NCBI RefSeq assembly: GCF_018069705.1
Contig: NZ_CP072943.1
Coordinates: 2,797,668 to 2,861,667, forward strand
From: Aminithiophilus ramosus
GTDB lineage: Bacteria; Synergistota; Synergistia; Synergistales; Aminithiophilaceae
DNA length: 64,000 bases
Reading direction: 5' to 3'
Numbering within the stretch: position 1 is the first letter of the stretch; each line of letters begins with the position of its first letter. This document shows positions 57,342-64,000 of this stretch, piece after piece. The translations under genes and the position numbers were made by a program. The notes beneath the pieces are model-generated. The model was given only the letters and a program-made list of their open reading frames with translations, was not told the origin of the DNA and did not search any database.

Positions 57342-57919
57342 CGGAAAGGCCCCTTCCCTGGGACCATGACAGACTGTGAAAAAACCGGAAGGCACCCCGC
57401 CTCACGACGGGAGAGGAGGGATCGGATCCGCCTCCCCGGCTTTCTTCCTCCCGGGCCGCGAAAGGCCCGGCCGGGAAGAGAGCCGCCGCAAGGCGCCTCC
57501 CCCGTCGCGGAGCCGAAAGACGAGACCGGAGCCTCCGGCCCCTCCCCCCGGCCGCGGCGGAGCCTCTCGGCCGCCACGCCGACACCGCAGAGGACGTCGT
57601 CTTCTGCCGGCCCGCCGGCCCTCTTTTCACGCTCTCTCCGTCGATCCATGGGCGCCTCCCGTGTCTCCACAAAGAGGGCCCCTCTTCCCCGCGCCGGACA
57701 CCGCGCAGAAGAAATCACCGTCCGGCCGAAGAAAGGCCCCTTCCGGAATCGAATCTGCCGACACCTCATGGATTATATCCATTCTGGACGCAATAACGCA
57801 AGCCGATATGGCGTTTAATGACACTTCGGATGACATCCCACTCCCGAAGCGTCTCTTTGGGATGTCTTCCGCTCTGGTAGCCTCTTAGTTGAATCTCTAT
57901 GAATGGGAGAGTGACATCC
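57342..57919. promoter_or_regulatory. long divergent intergenic region with repeated GACATCC sites
   Basis: 578 bp with no credible gene; short frames are Arg/Pro-rich shadows. Near its right end an inverted pair GACATCCC (57832-57839) and GGGATGTC (57859-57866) is followed by a third half-site GACATCC (57913-57919) touching the start codon of the XRE regulator. These are good candidates for autoregulatory operators. Confidence 0.5.
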
Positions 57920-58585
57920 ATGAATTTCGGCAACCGCATCAAGGCCTGTCGCACTCGGTTGGGGCTTTCCCGGACGGCCCTCGCCTCCCGGCTCGGCGTG
58001 ATCGGAAACACCGTCTACCGTTGGGAGAAGGGCGAGCGATCTCCCGACCAGGCCATGATCGTCCGCCTCGCTCAGGCTCTCGATACCTCCGTCGCCTACC
58101 TCATGGAGGAGACGGACGACAGCCGTTCCGTCGGCACCCGACAGAAAGAGCCGGTCTCCGCAGAGACCGGCCCCTGTTTCGAGAACAGTTTCCCCGACGG
58201 AGGAGGCGAAACGCCTCCTCTCACGTTGCCATCGGGACGGGTCCTGGCCGTCACGGCCCGCCAGAGCGAGGCCTACCGCCGCTGGGAGGGAAACCGCAGC
58301 CTCGACGCGACCCTCGCCGTCGCCGCGACCCTCGCCGTCCCCCTCATCGACCTCGTCCCCTCGCCTCCCTCCGTCGGGGACGACCGGACCAAGACCCAAC
58401 GCGACCTCGCGCTGCTTTTGAGGACCCTGGCCGCCATCGAGGCCGATCGTCTGGCGCTGGGAAGGCTGGCCCGACGTCAGGACATCGACGGGCTTTCGGA
58501 GAATGACGCCCGGCACATTCTGGACGTCATTCTCGATTCGGCCCGATGGGTCCTCCACCAGACCCTTCAGTATCCCGTCAGGTAG
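57920..58585 (+). CDS. XRE-family regulator with C-terminal extension
   Basis: 221 aa. N-terminal Cro/C1-type helix-turn-helix (FGNRIKACRTRLGLSRTALASRLGVIGNTVYRWEKGERSPD, about 3-43). The second half is unrecognised and helical (TKTQRDLALLLRTLAAIEADRLALGRLA). It could be an oligomerisation or effector domain. ATG at 57920 has GGGAGAG at suitable distance; an ATG seven codons upstream has no site. Between the two parts the DNA contains three consecutive hairpins (58150-58171, about 58175-58189, 58200-58220). Its 3' end overlaps the opposite-strand amidohydrolase by 19 bp. Confidence 0.8.
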   Translation: MNFGNRIKACRTRLGLSRTALASRLGVIGNTVYRWEKGERSPDQAMIVRLAQALDTSVAYLMEETDDSRSVGTRQKEPVSAETGPCFENSFPDGGGETPPLTLPSGRVLAVTARQSEAYRRWEGNRSLDATLAVAATLAVPLIDLVPSPPSVGDDRTKTQRDLALLLRTLAAIEADRLALGRLARRQDIDGLSENDARHILDVILDSARWVLHQTLQYPVR

Positions 58586-59608
58586 GAGGAGGACGCACGG
58601 AGCCCCGAGGCCTCTCCTCGGGGCCCTTCCAGGAAGTCGCCGACGTCCCGATGGACGAGGGTCCGCCACTCGTCTTCGGTGAAGGGGAGGCGGCGCCGGG
58701 CCTCGTCGAGGGCCTCCCCCGTCGTCTCGACCCACCAGTCGCTGCCGAAGGCGACGCGGTCCAGCCCCCAGCGCCGGGCCATCGCGACGGCCCGGGCCAG
58801 CCCCGCCCCGTCGGCGACGGAAAGGCCCGGGATGGGCCTTTCGCAGGCCACCCCCGCCAGGTCGAGCCAGAGGCGGTGACGGCCCAGGGAGGGATCGGCC
58901 TCGAAGCGGCTAAGGATCGTCTCCAGCAGGGCCTCCGTGGCCTCGTCCCAGCCCCCCCCCGCCGCCGAGATGGGCCAACTGGACGCGCAGCTCGCCGTGC
59001 TCGGCCAGAAGGTCGACGAAAAGCTCCCCGTCTCGGGCACCGAAACGGGGGTTGCGGTTGCGGAAGTGGAGAAGGACGGGAATTCCTCTGGCCTCGGCCC
59101 GCTCGAGAACGGCATCGAGGGCCTTCCGGTCCCCGTCGCGCCTCAGATCGACGTCGGAGTTGGCCAGGTGCAGCTTGAGCCCCCTGAGGCCGAAGCGGTC
59201 GACGGCTTCGTCGACGGCCTCGGGAGCCCCCTCGATAAGAGGGTTGACGGAGGCGAATCCCACCAGGCGGGGGTGGATCAGGACCTGGAGGGCCGCGTAG
59301 GCGTTGCTCCTCCGCGTGTCGAACCGGGGATCGGAGGAGCCCATCTCGGCCATCGTCACGAGGTAGGCGTCGGAGAGGGCGAAGGCGCCGTCGAAACCGG
59401 CCTCGTCGAGGAGGGAGACGAGGGTCGCGCCCGACGACGTTTCGATGGTCCAGCCGTAGAGCTCGGGGCCGACAAGCCGCCTCAGGCGGTGGGCCGCCAT
59501 GGGACTGAGCAGATGCATGTGGCGGTCGACGGCCTCTCGGGCCTCGGAGGGGAAGGGAACGGAAAGAAGAACGAGGGCTGCGAAAAGGGACCGGACCTTC
59601 AGGGACAC
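58567..59608 (-). pseudogene. exported amidohydrolase, frameshifted at a run of nine G
   Basis: A TIM-barrel amidohydrolase (Amidohydro_2 type) split into two frames. The upstream part has a signal peptide (VRSLFAALVLLSVPFPSEA), DRHMHLLSP with the metal-binding HxH, and VLLHFRNRNP and LRVQLAHLGGG. The downstream part has GWDEATEALLETIL, LWLDLAGVACERP and VAFGSDWW (the Asp metal ligand). The break is at 58952-58960, nine C on this strand; eight would restore one frame of about 346 codons. It is either a pseudogene, a phase-variable gene or a base-calling error. The GTG at 59608 (AGGAGG 9 bp upstream) is preferred over the ATG at 59626. Confidence 0.8.
58602..58624 (+). terminator. hairpin after the XRE regulator gene
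   Basis: GCCCCGAGG and CCTCGGGGC arms around CCTCT, 17 bases after the regulator's stop, inside the 3' coding end of the opposite-strand amidohydrolase. Confidence 0.5.
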
Positions 59609-59713
59609 TCCGAAACGCCTCCTCATGGGGAAAGTTTATCCTCCTTTATTGTAGCGCTTCTATCGTGGCGCTTCGCCTGCCCGTGGCGTCGGGCCCCTCG
59701 GGCCCCGTTCCGT

Positions 59714-60427
59714 TCATCCCCGCTGAAACTCCTCGAGCCGGCCCAGACGGCGATGCTCGGCCAGGGCCCTCTCGATGTGATCCCTCGCGACCCGGGAGGC
59801 CCTCTCCCCGTCGCCGTCGCAGACGCTCTCGACGAGGGCCTCGTGCTGGGCCAGAACGATGTCGGGCCACTCGAGGCGGGAGAAGAGCCACCGTCGGCTC
59901 TGACCGATATAGCGCTCCATGACCTCGGCCAATCCCTCGTGGATGCGCTGAAGGAGGTCGTTGTGGGCCGCCTCGACGACGGTGCGGTGAAGGAGGGAAT
60001 CCCAGTGGGCCCCCTCGCCGTCCCAGGTCTCCCCCTCGACATGGACCGTCCGGAGGTGGCTCAGGCAGAGCCGGAGACGCTGGACCTCCTCGTCGCTCCG
60101 CCTTCGGGCCGCCAGGGCGGCCGTCGGGGCCTCGATGACGGTCCGGACCTCCATGAGCTGCTCCATGGCCATCGAGGGCCAGAGGGAGGCCGGACGAAGG
60201 CTGGCCGCGACGTCGGGCAGGCGGCGGACGAAGATGCCCTCGCGCCCCCGCAGTTCGAGATAGCCCTGACACTCGAGGGTGATCAGCGCCTCCCTGAGGA
60301 GGTTGCGGCTCACCTTCAGTTCGGCGGCCAGCTCCCGCTCCGGCGGCAGGCGGTCGCCCTTTCCGTAACGGCCCTCGTCGACGGCGGCCGCCAGCCGGTC
60401 GATGAGGGCTTTGCGCTTCGTCTCCAC
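59714..60427 (-). CDS. GntR-family (FadR subfamily) regulator
   Basis: 237 aa. Winged helix: ALIDRLAAAVDEGRYGKGDRLPPERELAAELKVSRNLLREALITLECQGYLELRGREGIFV. The FCD effector domain follows (MEVRTVIEAPTAALAARR; WDSLLHRTVVEAAHNDLL; QHEALVESVCDGD with His residues that usually hold a metal and a carboxylate ligand). The GTG at 60427 with GGGAGAAG is preferred over a longer frame. It is divergent from a TRAP transporter operon whose promoter carries a palindrome, so it is the likely regulator of organic-acid uptake. Confidence 0.9.
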   Translation of the reverse strand: METKRKALIDRLAAAVDEGRYGKGDRLPPERELAAELKVSRNLLREALITLECQGYLELRGREGIFVRRLPDVAASLRPASLWPSMAMEQLMEVRTVIEAPTAALAARRRSDEEVQRLRLCLSHLRTVHVEGETWDGEGAHWDSLLHRTVVEAAHNDLLQRIHEGLAEVMERYIGQSRRWLFSRLEWPDIVLAQHEALVESVCDGDGERASRVARDHIERALAEHRRLGRLEEFQRG

Positions 60428-60585
60428 GGCATCTTCTCCCTCGAAAGTCTTTTCCGGCTCCGCAGACGGAAAGCCCGTCGGCAGCCGTTGAAGCGCCGTC
60501 AGGGCCCCCGCCCCGGAGGGCATCGAAGGGCCGGGCAGCCAGGCCCTTCGCTCTTCCCGGGCCTGTCAAGCCGCGCGCTTTATCC

Positions 60586-60614
60586 TTGCAGCCCATCGAG
60601 GAGCATACTATAAT
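60586..60614 (+). promoter_or_regulatory. promoter of the TRAP transporter operon
   Basis: TTGCAG (60586-60591) and TATAAT (60609-60614), 17 bp apart; transcription should start near 60621. Confidence 0.75.
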
Positions 60615-60635
60615 ATTTTAGCCTGTGGTAGAACC

Positions 60636-60648
60636 TTGGTTGAACCAA
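60636..60648. promoter_or_regulatory. probable GntR/FadR operator
   Basis: TTGGTT-G-AACCAA, a perfect 13-bp palindrome just downstream of the predicted transcription start and within AT-rich flanks. Short odd-length palindromes of this kind are typical FadR-subfamily sites. Confidence 0.6.
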
Positions 60649-60679
60649 ATTTTGACCCATTCGGGGAGGTCGAAGATTC

Positions 60680-61654
60680 ATGAAACGAATCGCCGCAGTC
60701 GCACTGACCTTGGCCGCACTTCTGGCCACGACGGCAGGAGCCCTTGCCGCCACGGAGATCAAGCTGGCCCATGTCGTCAACGAGAAGGACGCCTTCCACG
60801 CCTGCGCCCTCAAGTTCAAGGAGATCGTCGAGGAGAAGACGGGCGGCGAGATCGTCGTCCAGCTCTTCCCCAACGCCACCCTCGGCGACGAGAGGAACCT
60901 CCTCGAGGGGCTCAAGATGGGCGTCATCGATTCGGCCATCATCACCGGCGGCCCCATCATCAACTTCATGCCCCAGTTCGGCGTCTTCGACCTGCCCTTC
61001 CTCTTCTCCTCGCCCGAACATGCCTACAAGGTCCTCGACGGCGAGATCGGCCGGAAGATGCTGGCCGACATGGAGAAGAACGGCTGGAAGGGGCTGGCCT
61101 ACGGCGAGCGGGGCTTCCGCAACCTGACCAACAGCAAGCGTCCCGTCGTGACGCCCGAGGACATGAAGGGCCTCAAGATCCGCCTCATGCAGAATCCCGT
61201 CTTCGTCGATTCCTTCAAGGCCCTGGGCGCCAACGCCGTCCCCATGGCCTGGACGGAGGCCCTGACGGCGCTTCAGCAGGGCGCCATCGACGGCCAGGAG
61301 AACCCCCTCAACGTCATCGTCGCCTTCAACCTCAACGAATCTCAGAAGTACCTCTCCATGACCCGCCACGCCTATTCGCCCAACGTCATCCTCTTCAGCC
61401 TCGTCCAGTGGAAGAAGTTCTCTCCCGAGCAGCAGGCCATCATGGAGGAGGCCGCCCAGGCCGCGGCGAAGTACAACCGCGAGCTGGACAACGCCAACGA
61501 GGCCCAGTGGCTCCAGGAGCTGAAGGACAAGGGGATGGAGGTCGTCGAGACGCCCGACCTGGCCGCCTTCCGCGCCGCCGTTCAGCCCATCTACGAGAAG
61601 TATCAGGACAAGTTCGGCAAGGACCTCATCGAGGCCATCCAGAACGTCCAGTAG
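60680..61654 (+). CDS. dctP: TRAP transporter solute-binding protein DctP
   Basis: 324 aa. Signal peptide of about 23 residues ending AGALA. Then IKLAHVVNEKDAFHACALKFKEIVEEKTGGEI, LGDERNLLEGLKMGVID and the Arg of GLKIRLMQNPVFVDSFKALGANAVPM, which usually binds the substrate carboxylate. WTEALTALQQGAIDGQENPL is the family signature. First gene of a dctPQM operon followed by an IlvD-family gene, suggesting uptake of a sugar acid or hydroxy acid. Confidence 0.93.
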   Translation: MKRIAAVALTLAALLATTAGALAATEIKLAHVVNEKDAFHACALKFKEIVEEKTGGEIVVQLFPNATLGDERNLLEGLKMGVIDSAIITGGPIINFMPQFGVFDLPFLFSSPEHAYKVLDGEIGRKMLADMEKNGWKGLAYGERGFRNLTNSKRPVVTPEDMKGLKIRLMQNPVFVDSFKALGANAVPMAWTEALTALQQGAIDGQENPLNVIVAFNLNESQKYLSMTRHAYSPNVILFSLVQWKKFSPEQQAIMEEAAQAAAKYNRELDNANEAQWLQELKDKGMEVVETPDLAAFRAAVQPIYEKYQDKFGKDLIEAIQNVQ

Positions 61655-61663
61655 GCTTCGACG

Positions 61664-62164
61664 ATGACAACGGACAGGGCCCGAGGCGGGGAGCGTCGCT
61701 CCCCGTTTCTCCGCCTCAGCGACGGGCTCAACGGAATCAGCGAGCGCCTTCTTTTCCTCCTCATGGCGGCCATGATTCTCCTCACCATCCTCCAGATCGT
61801 CTTCCGCCTTCTGGGTGACGCCCTCATCTGGTCCGAGGAGGTCATCTGCTTCGCCCTCGTGGCGGCGACGATGGTCGGCGCCTCGGTGGCCTTCAAGCGG
61901 GGCAGCCACATCGCCGTCACCTCTCTCATCGACCGGCTGAGCCCGGAAAGACGCAAGATCATGGCCTGCCTCGTCCACGGCGTGGGAATGGCCTTTTTCG
62001 TCGTCGTCGCCTGGTACGGCGTCGTCCTCATGAGGGGCGAGGCCTTCCAGACGACGCCCGCCCTGGGGATTCCCATGAGCTGGATCTACCTGCTCTACCC
62101 CCTGACGGGAGCGGTGACCCTCGTCCACCTCGTCTCGGCCCTCGTCGAGACGCTGAGGAGCTGA
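61664..62164 (+). CDS. dctQ: TRAP transporter small membrane subunit DctQ
   Basis: 166 aa with four hydrophobic helices. FLLMAAMILLTILQIVFRLLGDALIWSEEV and the central AFKRGSHIAVTSLIDRLSP pattern are characteristic of DctQ. It begins 9 bp after dctP and ends 4 bp before dctM. Confidence 0.9.
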   Translation: MTTDRARGGERRSPFLRLSDGLNGISERLLFLLMAAMILLTILQIVFRLLGDALIWSEEVICFALVAATMVGASVAFKRGSHIAVTSLIDRLSPERRKIMACLVHGVGMAFFVVVAWYGVVLMRGEAFQTTPALGIPMSWIYLLYPLTGAVTLVHLVSALVETLRS

Positions 62165-62168
62165 AACC

Positions 62169-63440
62169 ATGGGACTTCTGCTGACCGGCTCCTTTCTCCT
62201 GTTCATGATTCTCGGCGTTCCCATAGGCCTGGCCATCGGCGCCTCGTCGCTCCTCGTTCTCGTCGTCAGCGGCCTCCCCCTGGAGATGGTCCCCCAGACG
62301 ATGTTCGCCGGGACGAGCTCCTTCGCCCTCGTGGCCGTCCCCTTCTTCATCCTCGCCGGCGACATCCTCTCCCGGGGCGGCATATCGGAACGGATCGTGG
62401 CCTTCGCCGAGGCCTCGCTGGGCCGCATCCGGGGGGGGCTTTCCATCGTCTCCACCGTGGCCTCCATGTTCATCGCCGCCATATCCGGGTCAGGGGCGGC
62501 GACGACGGCCGCCGTCGGTACGGCCCTCCTCCCTCAGCTCAAGGAGAAGGGCTACGACGTCGATTTCTCGGCGGCCCTCATCGCCGCCGCCGGGACCATC
62601 GGCGTCGTCATTCCCCCCAGCGTCCCCATGGTGCTTTACGCCGTCATCTCGGGCATCTCGGTGGCCAAGCTCTTCCTGGCCGGATTCATCCCCGGCGCCC
62701 TCATGGGACTGGGACTCATCGTCTACGCCCTCTACGTGGCCCGCAGGCGCGGCTACCCGGCCAGCCCGCCCGTCTGTCGGGCCGAGAAATGGCGCCGCTT
62801 CCGCCAGGCCCTCTGGGGGCTGATGACGCCCCTCATCATCCTTGGCGGCATCTTCACGGGCTTCTTCACCCCCTCCGAGGCGGCGGCCGTGGCCGTCGTC
62901 TACTCCCTGGCGGTGGCCTTCTGCATCTACCGCACCCTGGACCTGAAGGGGATCTACAGCCTCGTCGTCAACGCCGGCGTCACGTCGGCCCTGATCATGT
63001 TCATCATCGCCACGGCCAAGCTCTTCGGCTGGGGGCTGGCCTTCTACCAGATCCCCGAGACGGTGGCCCGCACCGTCCTCGCCCTGGCCGGCAATCAGTC
63101 GGTGCTGATCTACCTCGTCATCGCCGTCATCATCCTCGTGGCGGGCATGTTCATGGAAACGGCCTCGGCCCTGATCATCCTGACGCCCCTCTTCCTGCCC
63201 ACGATCCAGCAGCTCGGCGGCGACCTGATCCACTTCGGCCTCATCATCACCGTGGGGCTCGCCATCGGCATGGCCACGCCGCCCGTGGCCATCGACATCT
63301 ACGTGGCCAGCGCCATCACGGGCCTCACCGTCGAGGAGATCAGCCGCCCCATCGTTCCCATGGTGGCCATCCTCATCGCCGTCCTGCTGCTGATCACCTA
63401 CGTGCCTCAGCTCGTCCTCTTCCTGCCGGGACTCTTCTGA
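62169..63440 (+). CDS. dctM: TRAP transporter large membrane subunit DctM
   Basis: 423 aa, about 12 helices. [71 protein letters not shown] and [19 protein letters not shown] are standard DctM sequences forming the sodium-coupled transport channel. Same operon as dctP and dctQ. Confidence 0.93.
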   Translation: MGLLLTGSFLLFMILGVPIGLAIGASSLLVLVVSGLPLEMVPQTMFAGTSSFALVAVPFFILAGDILSRGGISERIVAFAEASLGRIRGGLSIVSTVASMFIAAISGSGAATTAAVGTALLPQLKEKGYDVDFSAALIAAAGTIGVVIPPSVPMVLYAVISGISVAKLFLAGFIPGALMGLGLIVYALYVARRRGYPASPPVCRAEKWRRFRQALWGLMTPLIILGGIFTGFFTPSEAAAVAVVYSLAVAFCIYRTLDLKGIYSLVVNAGVTSALIMFIIATAKLFGWGLAFYQIPETVARTVLALAGNQSVLIYLVIAVIILVAGMFMETASALIILTPLFLPTIQQLGGDLIHFGLIITVGLAIGMATPPVAIDIYVASAITGLTVEEISRPIVPMVAILIAVLLLITYVPQLVLFLPGLF

Positions 63441-63478
63441 TCCCGCCCCACTCGAAAATCAATGAAGGAGTGATCCTT

Positions 63479-64000
63479 ATGAAAAGCAGTCTGGCCAAAG
63501 AGGGACTCGCCAGGGCCCCCCACCGCTCCCTCCTCAAGGCCTCGGGCTTCACCGACTGGGAGATCGCCCGCCCCTGGATCGGCGTCGTCAACGCCTACAA
63601 CTCCATCATCCCCGGCCACACCCATCTGAACCGCCTCGCCGAGGGGATCAAGAATTCCGTCTACGGCCACGGAGGCCTGCCCCTGGAATTCCCCACCATC
63701 GGCATCTGCGACGGCATCGCCATGAACCACGAGGGGATGAAGTTCTCCCTCCCCAGCCGCGAGCTGATCCGCGACTCCGTCGAGGTCATGGCCCGAGCCC
63801 ACGCCCTCGACGCCCTGGTGCTGCTCACCAACTGCGACAAGATCATCCCCGCCATGGCCATGGCCGCCGCCGAGCTGAACATCCCCGCCATCGTCATCAG
63901 CGGAGGGCCCATGCTGGCCGGCCGCCACAAGGGCAAGGACATCGACCTGAGCAACATCTTCGAGGCCGTCGGGAAGAGGACGGCGGGACTCATCGACGAC
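63479..64000 (+). CDS. IlvD/Edd-family dehydratase, partial
   Basis: First 174 residues; the window ends inside the gene. [41 protein letters not shown] and [30 protein letters not shown] match dihydroxy-acid dehydratases, with conserved iron-sulfur Cys in the ICDG and NCDK motifs. Being in the TRAP transporter operon rather than next to ilv genes, it may act on an imported sugar acid or hydroxy acid instead of in branched-chain amino acid synthesis. Confidence 0.88.
   Translation, partial: MKSSLAKEGLARAPHRSLLKASGFTDWEIARPWIGVVNAYNSIIPGHTHLNRLAEGIKNSVYGHGGLPLEFPTIGICDGIAMNHEGMKFSLPSRELIRDSVEVMARAHALDALVLLTNCDKIIPAMAMAAAELNIPAIVISGGPMLAGRHKGKDIDLSNIFEAVGKRTAGLIDD

Overview
The window is about 64 kb of GC-rich bacterial chromosome. 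Gene content (TRAP and AbgT transporters, M20 amidohydrolases, a polyamine-type ABC importer, a type III CRISPR locus, dense two-component signalling) suggests an amino-acid-fermenting anaerobe. My best guess is the Synergistota; this is inference from content and codon use, not from a marker gene.

Region 1 (about 120-29,250) is one large CRISPR-Cas locus. A type III-A effector operon (cas10/csm1, csm2, csm3, csm4, csm5) is followed by two Cas6-family genes, a short leader, and a giant array of about 270 repeats (7543-24577, counted by hand) read rightward. The oldest end of the array is truncated into a 103/77-bp tandem repeat block, then comes a perfect 58-bp palindrome. After that lies an unusual adaptation cassette: two tandem cas2 genes, a small Cas4-N-terminus-like gene, a Cas1 with a full N-terminal domain but no visible catalytic His, a small Cas4-C-terminus-like gene, a catalytically complete Cas1 lacking the start of its N-terminal domain, and a small acidic ORF. 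Cas1, Cas2, probably Cas4, and Cas6 are all present as a conventional plus a diverged copy. I consider this the best candidate for an undescribed system.

The spacers are informative. Read as reverse complements, about 29 of them overlap to rebuild a stretch of one mobile-element protein family, in many sequence variants and always antisense to the reading frame. Other groups rebuild further proteins, or lie across ribosome-binding sites and start codons. This fits an RNA-targeting type III system repeatedly immunised against the same families.

Region 2 (29,277-35,900): glycerate 2-kinase, an AbgT transporter with two M20 amidohydrolases, and an IclR regulator, all leftward; a near-consensus IclR operator precedes the regulator.

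Region 3 (35,885-39,985): ArsR regulator plus ABC-2 exporter, DUF1847 and YhcH-type proteins, and a YitT-type membrane protein.

Region 4 (39,989-57,341): signalling and transport. A hybrid kinase faces a response-regulator/HD-GYP, binding-protein and hybrid-kinase operon. Then come a glycerophosphodiesterase, a second interspersed repeat block related to the one beside the array, a potDABC-like importer, a chemoreceptor and a PAS/HD-GYP protein.

Region 5 (57,920-64,000): an XRE regulator, an exported amidohydrolase frameshifted at a run of nine G, a GntR/FadR regulator with a palindrome just downstream of a good promoter, the TRAP transporter (dctP, Q, M) it probably controls, and the start of an ilvD-family dehydratase.
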